Source: Salvator merianae (lineage: Eukaryota; Chordata; Lepidosauria; Squamata; Teiidae). From it: a stretch of DNA of 64,000 bases. This document shows, piece after piece, positions 1 to 10,300 of this stretch. The notes beneath the pieces were generated by a model, which was given only the letters and a program-made list of their open reading frames with translations, did no database searches and had not been told where the DNA came from. A program made the translations under genes and the position numbers. The first letter of the stretch is position 1; each line of letters begins with the position of its first letter. Location: positions 17,405,444 to 17,469,443 of the forward strand of contig QVOM02000034.1 in assembly GCA_003586115.2 (NCBI GenBank), in the 5' to 3' direction.

Positions 1-1939
1 TCAAAGCTGGAGCCTATAACGCACAATTAACTGACATCCTTTCCCACCCGGCTGTGTCTATTGGAGCTGGAAGATGCCCAAATGCCTTTATTTGAGAATC
101 CATTTCTGCTTGGTGTACCAGGGCTTCACTCGTGCATGAAAATGGCTGAATTGTTACAGCTTGAAATTGGAGCTGTATTGGTACTGTCCCATCTGGAAAG
201 TTTATGTAAGGCACCACTCCCATTAGTTTATGACAACTTTAAGGTGGCCAATGTTATTTCTGCCTTTTTTGGGGAGGGGTTACTGTGTATTTTTTTTTTA
301 AAAAGTTGGTATTTTGTGTTATTATTATTGATAATGATCATAATTATTTCCCCAGCTTTGTATTTCCAGATCCCCCTCCACACAAAAAGTATGCTGGTAT
401 TCTAACTTGGGGGGGAATAGCTGTTATCAGAGGATGGTACTGTTGAGCATTATATCCCTGATAGAGAACTACTGCAATGCCTGAGAGCCCTCTGACCCTA
501 CTGCTGCTCTTTCTTGCTGTCTGAAGTCTCTGAATTGGCAAGCAAGATGAATAGGAATCTCCTTACACCACCTGTGGGAGATCTCATGGTTCGGCCAGAA
601 AAAAAGGAGAACAGCAAGAAGTATCTGCAGCAGGTCAAAATGCAGTTTGGGGAAATCAAAAGGGGCTTTCAGTCATAGCCTCATGGTTTTGATGTATGGG
701 TCACTACTGGTAGCAGAAAGTGGGCCAAGAAGATCATGCTGAAATGGTCCAATTATCTGGAACCAGCACAAATATGAAATTCCATTTCTGCAGATTTGTA
801 GGACTGGAAGGCACTGTCATGCCACTGGGTTTGATCCTATGGCCAAACTGGTACTTTTCAGCTATCAAGCTTCTTATGAAATGAACTGAGACCATGCAGA
901 CAGTAGAGACTTGGCTCCTGCAAGCCAGTGTTTTTTGGGTGACTCAAAGCAAGTGAGCCAAGCTGGGGTGGAATAGTGGAGGCCCGCTTCCTGGTAGAGT
1001 GGCCTGTCTGCACTGGACTACGCTGCAGGGTGGGTGGACCCATTAAAACTACTCCACCACAGCATGCCTCATTGGCTGATATCCCAGGCCCAACCCCTTT
1101 TGGCTGGGCACCCGGAAGTGCTGCAAATGTGCCGCTTCTAGGTGTGTGTGACTGAAAAAGCCTCAACCAGGAACTTCAAAGCCCTGGCCGGCGCCTTCAA
1201 AACCTTTGGACCCAGATGGGCTGTCCAGAATGTGGACAGTCCTTAGCATGGGCTAGTGATAGCCAGCCCCATCGTGGGCTGGGCTATGTAGTCTGGGTCA
1301 GTGTATCACAGGATAGATAGCCCATGCCATGCAGATAGGGACCACATTTTCTACAGGGTCACTGTAATCCAACTGAGATAAATGTCACTGTAACTGTACA
1401 GTAAAATTTAGTTAATGGACTGTATTTTGATGTGATAGAATAAATGTAGCACTTTTTCATTTTAAATATTTTATCTGATGCTGTCGTGGGGTGGGACATG
1501 GTATTTGCCCATCTTTTGAAAGCATGGGTTTGCCAAGATCCTGTAAAATCCAGTGAGCACCACCAGAGGGCACATTCAGACAAACTCACTGAGGTTATAA
1601 ATCACTTGGTAAAGATCATCTTTACTTTATTAGGTCAAAACATGGTAACATAATGATAGGGTCTGTGCTTCTGAGTGCGAAATTAAACTTATTGAACAGC
1701 TTCTGAGGATAGACTATTAGGGTACAAATATTCCATGGCACAGAATGGAAACTTTTTATCACTGGTAATGCAAACACAGAGATAATAATATTGAGAACTA
1801 TTCTGGACGTATACTTTTTTTAAAAAAAAAATGATCACAGATTTACATCTTGTAAGGTCACGTGTGCTTGGAATGACTTGAGTAAGTGAGCCAAACCACA
1901 AGGAAAGTCAAATGTCTCTTCTCCAAGTTAGCCCTCTCA

Positions 1940-2175
1940 ACAGTTGGGTCTTCTCAGTGGTAGCACCCCTGCTGTTCATGAGGCACCTACACTTACAGGT
2001 GCCTGTTGAAGGCCTTTCATTTTACGCAGGCATTTCCTGTGTGAAAATTTTTCTCTTCCCTGGCTCACTCAGTTCTAAAGTATTTTAACTGCTGTTTTTA
2101 CTCAGTTTTTTAATCCTTGTTTTTAATGTTTTGTAAACCGCTTTGAGATTTCTTTAAAAAATTGGGGTGCGGAAG
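1940..2175 (+). mobile_element. L2-like LINE 3' end fragment
   Basis: The stretch starts with a 'cttctcagtggtagcacccc' motif and ends with 'gtaaaccgctttgagatttc'. This order, the last reverse-transcriptase-proximal motif then the LINE tail, is typical of the L2-clade 3' end in squamates. Similar tails occur at 14690-14945 and 62890-63160. No coding potential remains. Confidence 0.55.
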
Positions 2176-2247
2176 CTCAAGGTCACCCCACAGGCTTCAA
2201 GACTGAAGAACTGAATCCTGGTCCTTGTCTGACATGAACACAGGCAT

Positions 2248-2340
2248 GTGGCCAGGTGTTGCTGAACTACAGCTCCCATTATCCCTGGTCATTTTCTGCA
2301 TCTACCAGGACAGATGGGAACTTGAGTCCAACAACAATGG
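2248..2340. repeat. Short fold-back repeat (CTCCCAT family), copy 1
   Basis: The left part has 'gttgctgaactacagctccc' and the right part 'gggaacttgagtccaacaac', which are imperfect reverse complements. The same arms recur at 17843-17966, 51286-51395 and 61836-61955. This is a common sauropsid interspersed repeat of DNA-transposon shape. I do not know its family name. Confidence 0.5.
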
Positions 2341-2831
2341 AGAGGGGAAGGTAGAATTCCTGCCTGAACATCATAATGGCCCTGCAGTGAATGTTTTTCA
2401 TACTTTGCATGTATCACTATGGAGTAAAATCACTGGCTTTGCAAATATTGAAAGTGTTGTGCCTCAAAGTACATGGAAGTATGATAAATTCTCAGTCACA
2501 CAGGAAAGCTGTCTGATCCATTTCAACAGTTATCTTTCATCTCAGTGAGCGCTATAGCAATTCATGATTATATCAGGGATCCTTTTATATACAGTATATA
2601 TATTAAATTTTACAGTGGACAAAACAGGCCATTCTGCCACAAACCACAGTGAGTTCACTGTGATATTAGCTAATATTCTTTACAAAGTTTCCCCCCAAAA
2701 TCTTTATTTTAAAAGTTAAATATTTACAATTACAAAAATGATGTACATGTATATATAAGCAAAAATTACTTAGTTTTGCAATTTAAAAAGATGATAAAGA
2801 AGTAGAAATATAGTAATACTTGTAAGAAATC

Positions 2832-3006
2832 TGTCATGGGCGACTCCTGGTTGACTGCATGGGCACCTCCATGGACACCTCTATGCAGTTTTCTTGGCAG
2901 AGATACAGAAGTGGTTTGCCATTATCTACTTCCAGGGAGAAGCTGGGGATCAAACTGGTGACCTTGTGCTTTTCAGGCAGTTTGCAGTACCACTGAGCTA
3001 CAGCTA
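2832..3006. repeat. SINE-like interspersed repeat, copy 1 of 3
   Basis: It shares 'actcctggttgactgcatgg', 'ggcagagatacagaagtggtttgcc' and the following 'gggatcaaactggtgacctt' block with the copy at 29230-29408. The first two blocks are also shared with the truncated copy at 10036-10123. The 'ccactgagctacagc' end resembles a tRNA-type B-box region read in antisense. The repeat is real by internal comparison; assignment to a tRNA-derived SINE is inference. Confidence 0.55.
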
Positions 3007-3724
3007 CTGCTAAGAAATCTATAAGATATATCAACTTAAGCTTAAAAAATGAACTTAAAGAAAATAATACTTTTCAGACTTAGCTTTGTATTTGTAACAT
3101 TTAAATTTCAAAAGATATAATTTAACTTTACTATTTGATACTACATGAATTTATTAATTAAATGAATATTCAAAGAGAATTCTGAACCCATAAATTTATG
3201 ACGTATTTTGATGGTTGTGCATATTCTTGCAATGTCAGAGATTCTTTTGATGCTCTTTCACAGTCATGCATGAAGGGGTGCTGAAGATAGTAACTGTGGG
3301 CGTTTAGAGTTACGTATATGGTTGATTTAGCATGCAATACAGGAATTGCTTCTTAATTTTTTTGAATGATAGCTTCTGTTTCTCATGAAGATCTCAGTGG
3401 GGTTTTATTTTTCAATGTATAGGCATAATGTTAAAAAAAAACCCTGCATGTTATTACTTATTAACTCCATTCTTTTGATGGGCCATCACAGTTGCTCAGA
3501 TCAGCTTCTACTCCAGAGCATAGTCTCTTCCATACTAGAAAGTGGTGGATGTGGTTTTGCTAAGAGAACAAACATATTCAAATTGGTATGTGTATGGAAA
3601 TCAATGATTCATTGTCACACAGACATGGAAAGTTCAAGAACTAATTCAAGTGCCTCTTATGAAATCAGCCAGCAAGCAGGACTAAAGATGAATCTGTTTA
3701 CTGCTGCCCCCTGCTCTAAGAACT

Positions 3725-3985
3725 TTCAGAATCATAGAGTTGGAAGGGACCTCCAGGGTCCAACCCCCTTTGCTCAATGCAGGATTCACTAAACCATCCC
3801 AGACAGATGTTTGTCCAGCTTCTCCTTGAAGACCTCCAGTGAAGGAGAGCTCACCACCTCCTGTAGCAATCTGTTCCATTGACTGATTGCCTTTACTGTC
3901 AAAAAGTTTTTTCTAATATTGAGTCTGAATCTACTCCCTTGAAGTTTCATGCCGTTGTTTCTAGTCCTTCCTTCTTTGCTTACTA
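3725..3985 (-). mobile_element. CR1 LINE 3' end, antisense
   Basis: The segment opens with 'aatcatagagttggaaggga' and continues through 'ccagcttctccttgaagacc' to the antisense of the final reverse-transcriptase motifs. This is the diagnostic antisense of the sauropsid CR1 3' end. The coding part is broken by several changes, so the copy is old. Confidence 0.8.
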
Positions 3986-4654
3986 CAGAGCAGCAGGGGG
4001 AAATCTAGTGTGTTCATCCCAAGGAGAATGTAATATAAACATTAGTAATAGGTCAGGCAAAAGATGAGAGGATGGCAAAGTAAGACAGTAGTGACAACAA
4101 TGTAGAACGGAGATAGCTAAAAAAAACCATGAAGCTAGTGGTACTGAATTCTTGCTTGGCTGTGAGAAATCTAGAACCTTTCCATGTGCTTGCATGGCAG
4201 CACCACAGACAATGGGACCTTTCACATTTATTTGCTTGCTATGGAAAATCATGCTCAGTCAAGCAATCTCTGTTTCCAAAACAGTGATGCAAAGAGCAAA
4301 AATACAGGTATGAACGAGGCCATGTTGAAAGTATAATAGGAACATCAGGCCATTTTTTTCAGAAGACTGCACAATCAATGTACAATGACATGTGAATGAC
4401 AGGTGCTGCTGGTGTGATGTTAGTGCAAAATGTGTCAAATGTAAGCCAGATCCATCTATGGCTGCCTCCAGACGCAACATAAGTCCTGTGATCCTCTCAG
4501 CGATCCATTGGGAATCCCAGCCATACCTGAGGCATTCGTAGTATAGTGCTGATTGCAACAGAAGTAGAAATTAAATAAAAAATAAACATGCAAAAAGTGT
4601 GTTGCAATGCTATTATGGGAAATTCAGCAGTGACACTTGGTTTCCCATAATAGG

Positions 4655-4905
4655 CCTGCTTACCTGCGTGTCTGGCGAGCACATTTTGTGATTGATCTGA
4701 AAGGGACTATAAGTCAGCCAAACATGCAAAAAAACAACAAAGGGAAGTGGCAGGCGCTTGGCTGGCTTCTGGTAGTCTGTCTTGGACTGACTATGAAGGT
4801 TGCTTGCCAGACACGCTGGTAAGCAGGACTTCACTTTTCCCATTTGGTGGGTCATGGCAAGAGGCAATTGAACTATCTTGTTAGGTCCCGCATTGCCTCT
4901 TGCCA
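4655..4905. repeat. Fold-back element with nested hairpins
   Basis: The left arm 'cctgcttacctgcgtgtctg' is matched by the reverse complement of 'cagacacgctggtaagcagg' near 4807-4828. Just downstream a perfect 13-bp hairpin (ggcaagaggcaat) occupies 4856-4868 and 4892-4904. The internal 'acaaagggaagtgg' string and the 'ggcaagaggcaa' motif recur in inverted order in the fold-back at 47490-47765, so the two are probably one family. Confidence 0.5.
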
Positions 4906-5779
4906 CCTGATGGCAGCCTTTACGCATATGCATTGTAAAATTCTACATTTAAAATTCAGGGTTCTGTGAAAATAATTTCCCCAAAAGAAGGTAAGCAGGT
5001 TCTGATCAAAAGTGTTAAAAACAAACACAAGCAGATCAAAACTAAAGTTATGTATAACTCCCCCCCTTGCATTTTATATATACATTTATTTATTTATTAG
5101 GCCTATATGCCACAGACTGCAAATGACTCTTCGCAGATTGCAAGTTAAACAAATATAGAAATAAATGATAAATCAAAGACAAAAAAACTAAAACTAAAAC
5201 TAAAACCAGAATACAGAAAACAAAACTGTATGTGTAGAGAAGTAAAGGTGATCCTTAGTCATTAACAAAGTGGGTGAAATACATATAAATAAATAAAACA
5301 AGCAAATCAATATGACAGGAAGCACAAATATATGTATAAAACAAAGATATGCATGAATATAAATATAATTCTGTAGTGGCAATATGAAAAGTCCGATTGA
5401 CCATACCTACTGACAAAATATAGTCTAACTCATGTACTAGAATGTAAAAAAAAAATCACAGATGTCCCAGTCCTAAAATTATGTAATCTCTGAATCAAGG
5501 GGGATATAGAAGACCACCATATGCCCTGACTATGCACAGTTGGTATTGTTAATTCTCTGATGATTCATTTTATATATTTATTATCAGGAGTTTGTCTAAG
5601 TATAGGTATTTTTTTATAAATATCTTTACTGTAATCTGCTTCTGTTTGTTAAAAATAAAGTCAGAATTGGTATCTCTTATGTTTTGTAACATAACACAGG
5701 CAAAACACAGTTGTGTATGTACATCAAAGCACCATAAACATTGGCTTGGTCTACTGTTGTACATTCCTTCCCTTCCTCT

Positions 5780-5783
<4 letters not shown>

Positions 5784-5811
<28 letters not shown>
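5784..5811. repeat. (CT)n microsatellite
   Basis: An uninterrupted CT dinucleotide tract lies inside a longer pyrimidine run. Reading frames crossing it on either strand encode only Ser-Leu or Arg-Glu runs and are not genes. Confidence 0.95.
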
Positions 5812-5814
<3 letters not shown>

Positions 5815-6259
5815 TCCTTCTTTGCTTAACAGTGATGCATAAGAAGTCATATCCAGATATGCAAATTACAGACTTACTGAATGCCAAAGGATCAAAGATT
5901 ACTTAGGAAAGATGGGGCTGAAGCAATGTAAGTGCCATAAAAATCAAATTGCTAATAATATGGTCTTTGAGAAGGACTACTGTTGCTATCATATTGGCAT
6001 TGGCACTCTAAGCCACTGCAAAAGATGTTAGACATGTGTGGTCAGTCAAAATAGCTGTTGTCTGTCCAGAAAGGCAAAAGCCCTAACTAGAACAAAGCAG
6101 CTCTATCAATTTTTAAGGTCTGAATTATCTTTGGTTATAGTTCAATGTTTTGCTTATGCATGCTTGGTAAAAAATGTGACTTCCTTGCTTACTGTGATCC
6201 AGGGTAAGTCCAACAATGTGATCTGACTTCTGAGACATCACTGACAAAGACATCTGTGT

Positions 6260-6381
6260 CCAGACGTCACTTACTTATTCCACTATATTTAGATATTCTG
6301 GAATAAAGTATGGATATTCTGGAATATCCATGCTTTATTTCAGAAAATCCAAATATAGCAGAATATGTAAGTGACGTCTGG
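6260..6381. repeat. 122-bp near-complete palindrome
   Basis: Two 59-nt arms (6260-6318 and 6323-6381) pair around a 4-nt loop with roughly 86% identity. The outer ends are CCAGACGTCACTTAC and its complement. The shape is that of a fold-back MITE. I could not find a convincing target-site duplication and found no second copy in the window. Confidence 0.75.
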
Positions 6382-7569
6382 ATGTGACCTTACACAGTGG
6401 CAAATGGGACCTCCCTTCCAAGTAACACTGGCATATTGGTTGACTTCTGTAGTGCAGTCAGTGTCACTATGGAATGGTGTCCAATGTGCCTGTCCAAGTT
6501 GTAGATTGGACAGCCTCAACCCTTTTTTTTTAAATCCTCAGGTCTCAAAAACTAAAAGTGATCCCACAAAACTAGGCAAGAGAGTTCACTGGATACTTCA
6601 CCAGTTGCACCAATGGAGGTACCTAAGTTGGCATGAAGACAAGCAACTTTATCTTCAATGTGCCTTGCAAATTTACTACAGCAGGCTTCTGATAATTCAG
6701 GTACTAGATTACTGGGGCAGACAACAGCAATCCCTTGGAACAGCTCTGGTGGACACCTACTTGACCTGATGGAGGTTGCAAAATACACCTTTTTGCAGTG
6801 TAGGCAGAATTATTTGCTCTCACACATGCTCAGTCATTTCATGGTGAGATGCATACCACCTACACTCCAGCTGTCTCCTGGTCTGTTTTACCTCAGATCA
6901 GCTTGGAGAGGCAATCATATTGATGGTCTATTGTGTTTCAGAATTCCACAAATCCACAAGGGCCTCAACAGAATCACTGTCCTCTGGAAATTTCCCCAGA
7001 GCATTCCAAAATCCATCAAAATTCATAAGTAGTCAAGGGCAGACAATCTTCATAGGACCTCCATCTTTGTGGCAGGAGAGTGTTTCACTAGATGCTGTTC
7101 TGATCACACAACAGGGTTACATATAACTCCTCAAATATATATGCCATGCCTTCACAAACTGAAGTAAAGACTAAATTGTGAGATGTCTCACCCCACCCTA
7201 TGGATTGGATGAACAATAGAGACAACCCTATGGCTGTCTGGGGCCCCTGAAATCCTAAGGTGGTCCTGATGAGGCAGTCTCCACATGTATGCTGAAGTCC
7301 TCCAATGTCCTTGAGTTCCCCAGCACCACACTAGAGGATGCCAAGATGGGCAAAGTCATCCTTTAAGCCTTGGATTATAAGACGCCCAGCATCTGAATGC
7401 TGTGTCCCAGAATCCATTGCAATATTGCAGGCAATTGGTGTAGTTCAGCGTTTCCTGAATTCTTCAGTGTGCTTTCATAAATCAGCCATGTTGACATCAT
7501 CCACGCTGGCATCCAGAAGTGGAAAAGAGATGGCATTCATTTGAAAATTGGTTCATAATAATGAGTATT

Positions 7570-7645
7570 TGATATTTATTTATTTATTTATTTATTTATT
7601 GGATTTGTATGCCGCCCCTCTCCGAAGACTCGGGGCAATATATAT
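7570..7645 (-). mobile_element. LINE-derived 3' tail with (TTTA)n
   Basis: A TTTA tetramer run at 7574-7600 is followed by 'ggatttgtatgccgcccctc' and 'tccgaagactcggggc'. In antisense this is the standard tail of a squamate LINE ending in TAAA repeats. Only the tail survives. Confidence 0.6.
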
Positions 7646-8149
7646 TGGCAATATATGGTCATGCTTTGTTTCACAGGTCACATAGTCACACAAAATGCCA
7701 ACTCACTCCAGTTTTGGATCTGATGAAAACCCAATTACAGGTTTCTCCACCTCCTTTCCTCACTCTGTATTTTGTAATATTATGTTTGCCATATGGAATC
7801 CTGGTCAGGGTTCCAATATTTTCAATGGAAATTTTAAATAAAGACAATGTATCTTCTACACAATTGTTCAAAATGTAAGCACCCTGACCTGGATTCCATA
7901 CTACAGTCCCATCAATGCACATATTTCTAGCTGTGCTCCAGTGGTGTTTAATGGCTGTAGGACAACAGGCATTCATGCAGTGAAGCCGCGTCAATGAATG
8001 TGTTTCTCTTTCTGCCTGCTGGAGAACAACAAAACCTTCACGTGACTAGCTTAACGCAGCTGTTGTTGAAAGTGAAAAGGGAGCCGCGCTAGAAGTGGAA
8101 CTGGAAGGCAGCGATCTTTTCCTGACTCCTAAGTCAAAATGGAAGCGTA

Positions 8150-8895
8150 GCAGCTGAGTCCACGGTGTTGTACTGTAGGCAAAGCGTATTTTCTGCCTGG
8201 CCTCTGGCGTTCGCCTTCCAAGTTCCACCGCAGTCATCGCCTCTGTCTGCAGTTCTAGTACTGTGTGTACAAACTCACTTTTTTCATTTGCCTTCCGTCC
8301 TCGTCGTCTCCCAGACTGATTGGCGTTGGCCCGAGGACCTGGCTGAAACACTTGTCCACACACCTCCTTCGACTCTGCTTGAAACAAGTCTGGGGACGCT
8401 GATGCGCCTCCCCGCCCCCGGGGCTGCTCCTGTCCCGCCTCCCAGCCGCAGGTGGCGGCTGAGAGAACAGGAAGTTACTCGGGTGCCTCTCTCGCAAATT
8501 TCACGCCCGTGGTGTTAAGCAGCAGCCCGCTGTGCCAGGGGTGGTGAGAAGCATCGCTGTGGGCGGCTCAGCGGGCTCACGCCCTGATCACGCAAACGCA
8601 TCGGCCTGGCCTGCAGGGTTAATGACCCAGGTTTGCTCCAGACTTGCTACCCCGAGAACCATCCCAGGAGCGCAAAAAACCTCTCGCGCTTCGGCGCCGG
8701 GTTGCTGCTGCATCTAAGAGGGATCCTTTGTTTTTGCAGAGGGTTGTGTGGTTCGCGAGTGCGCGGGGCGTTTAAGACTTTTTGAAAAAGGCATTCCGAG
8801 GAAAGTGAGAGTTTCCGCTCTCGCTGGTCTTGGTCACCTTTTCCTGTCCCCCTTCTAATAATAAAGGGTTACTTACCGGCATCGAAAGCCAAGAG
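8150..8895 (+). promoter_or_regulatory. NFATC2: CpG-rich promoter region and 5' UTR of NFATC2
   Basis: CpG dinucleotides are dense from about 8380 to 8820, against a CpG-poor background on both sides. The block contains GC boxes (ccccgcccccggggc near 8409-8423, gtgggcggctc near 8560) and an ETS-type 'caggaagt' near 8468. Paired GGAAA cores in opposite orientation sit at 8800-8804 and 8812-8816. I see no clear TATA box, as expected for a CpG-island promoter. The transcription start cannot be fixed by reading, so the border between promoter and 5' UTR is open. Confidence 0.7.
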
Positions 8896-9028
8896 ATGGC
8901 TTCCAGGCCAAACGATCTGGAGGCAAACGCGCAAGCAGGGGGTCCTGATCCGCACGCGAGTATCAGCCCGCAGGAAGAGTTGGATTTCTCGATTTTATTT
9001 GATTATGATTATACGAACCCTGTCTCAG
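8896..9028 (+). CDS. NFATC2: NFATC2 coding exon 1
   Basis: This exon encodes residues 1-44 plus the first base of codon 45. NFATC2 is a calcineurin-activated transcription factor that stays phosphorylated in the cytoplasm and enters the nucleus after calcium signalling. The tract EELDFSILFDYDY (about residues 27-39) matches the acidic N-terminal activation segment of vertebrate NFATC2. I chose the ATG at 8896 because it is the first ATG in this open frame and has purine at -3 and G at +4; a TTG further upstream in frame is not a credible start. The extreme N-terminus differs from the mammalian form, which is usual for this exon. The donor GT lies at 9029-9030 after TCAG. The split codon G|AA (Glu) joins exactly to exon 2. 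Confidence 0.92.
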
Positions 9029-10035
9029 GTTTGTGCCTTTTAACTGTGTTTGTTTTGAAGAAGTTTCCCATCGCTGTCAATGTTCTGGAATATATTCGGG
9101 CGAGATGCTCGCTTGAGCATTTCGGGGCACCAAGACGCAGAAATTAGATGGAGTTGCTGCTATTGCTGTTCTTAGTGATCCTATTATTAGTAATATCATT
9201 GTCATCCTTCATCATTGTGATTACTGGTGGTTGCTTAGAATAAAAAGATGGTGCTTTAGCACTTGGGTGGGGATGGAAAACCTGGAAAAGTTGCTTTCTG
9301 TGCGGGCGGCTGGAAAACCTGGTGGCGTTTGCTGGGATTAGATAGAAACTGGTTTGGACTGTGATGGCTTCCTTTCATCAGCTAAAGGTGGAGCAAGAAT
9401 CTTTTGCCTAGATTTCTGTTTTCTGTCCAGAGCAATCTATGGTTGGCAGTTTTTATTGTGTAAGATAATTTTTGATAAGCAGGTATAAAGGAGATCGAAA
9501 AAACCCAGGGAGGAAATAATATGTATTTGATGGACTGGAGGTCTGTTCTTTGCAGTTCTTAAGTCAGTGAGGATCTGCTTACTTTCAGGATGGTAGGGTT
9601 TAAATGTAGCTTGATGGACTTTTAGTTTGATGGTGTAACAGGCTGATGACACCTGCCAGTTATATGAATGACTTTGCTCTTGTGATACCAGCTACAAAGT
9701 CATAGTGTGCGGCAGTGGTTGTTGCCACCCTGTAGAAAGGGTGGCAGTACGACTGAAATATTTACTGAGCCACATTGACTGTCTGCTCCAGCTAGTAGGT
9801 TCGGTTGAGTTACTGATGGTAAAAAGCAGGAATCTATTACATCAGCTAGTTTGGTGGATGCTCTTAGATGTGTTTCTTTTTATATGTTGCCACAGATATA
9901 CTGGCTACTGTTGTGACCATGGCCTCCCATTTTATGTGTCGCTGTTGCATGTGCAACACTCATATATTGGAAATCCTCTCTTAATTTTGTGGACTCAGTA
10001 TAAAGGAGTCCCTTGTTGTGTTTGTGAGTACCACG

Positions 10036-10123
10036 GAGTCATGGCCTACTCCTAGTTGGCACCTCCGCGGCATCTCTATGCAATTTTTGTGGCAGAGATA
10101 CAGAAGTGGTTTGCCATCGGCTA
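10036..10123. repeat. SINE-like interspersed repeat, copy 2 of 3 (truncated)
   Basis: This copy contains 'gagtcatggcctactcctag' and 'ggcagagatacagaagtggt', shared with the copies at 2832-3006 and 29230-29408. The second half of the unit is missing. Confidence 0.5.
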
Positions 10124-10159
10124 CCTAACCCAGCATTATGCTGTATGTGGAAGCAGTAT

Positions 10160-10300
10160 TTAAACTATTATTTATTTATGTATTTGAAACATTTCTATAC
10201 CACTTTTTCATATTAAAAATTTCAAAGCCATTTACAATTAAATTCAAAACAAAAGAAATCTAAAAACAATATATAAAACCAATACTAAAACTGGATGGGC
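10160..10300 (-). mobile_element. LINE 3' tail remnant, antisense
   Basis: The stretch 'tatttatttatgtatttgaaac' followed by 'ttctataccac' and 'caaagccatttacaa' is the antisense of a degraded L2-type tail ending in TAAA repeats. Similar tails are at 5075-5170 and 30360-30480. Nothing coding remains. Confidence 0.4.

Larger units (their letters stand above)
1..8150. other. 5' flanking region upstream of NFATC2, no gene recognised
   Basis: I see no exon, RNA gene or conserved reading frame here. All open frames are short, lack family resemblance or fall in repeats. The content is AT-rich flanking DNA with an L2-like 3' end, a SINE-like copy, an antisense CR1 3' end, two fold-back structures and microsatellites, listed separately. 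In mammals the gene upstream of NFATC2 is ATP9A, but nothing here can be tied to it by reading. An untranslated 3' end of a neighbour could be present and would not be visible to me. Confidence 0.6.

Noticed and set aside
3385..3792. 135-codon open frame on the + strand
   Set aside because: Its 3' third is the antisense of a CR1 3' end and the rest has no recognisable domain or coding bias.
5570..5906. Overlapping frames on both strands with Ser-Leu or Arg-Glu runs
   Set aside because: They are created by the CT microsatellite at 5784-5811.
8046..8518. Long open frames on both strands across the CpG island
   Set aside because: GC-rich promoter sequence is stop-poor. The frames overlap each other on opposite strands and resemble no protein. 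A divergent transcript is possible but not supported by sequence.
8830..8895. In-frame upstream extension of NFATC2 exon 1 starting at a TTG
   Set aside because: TTG is not a credible start for a nuclear vertebrate gene. The first ATG at 8896 has a good Kozak context and the upstream residues match no NFAT protein.
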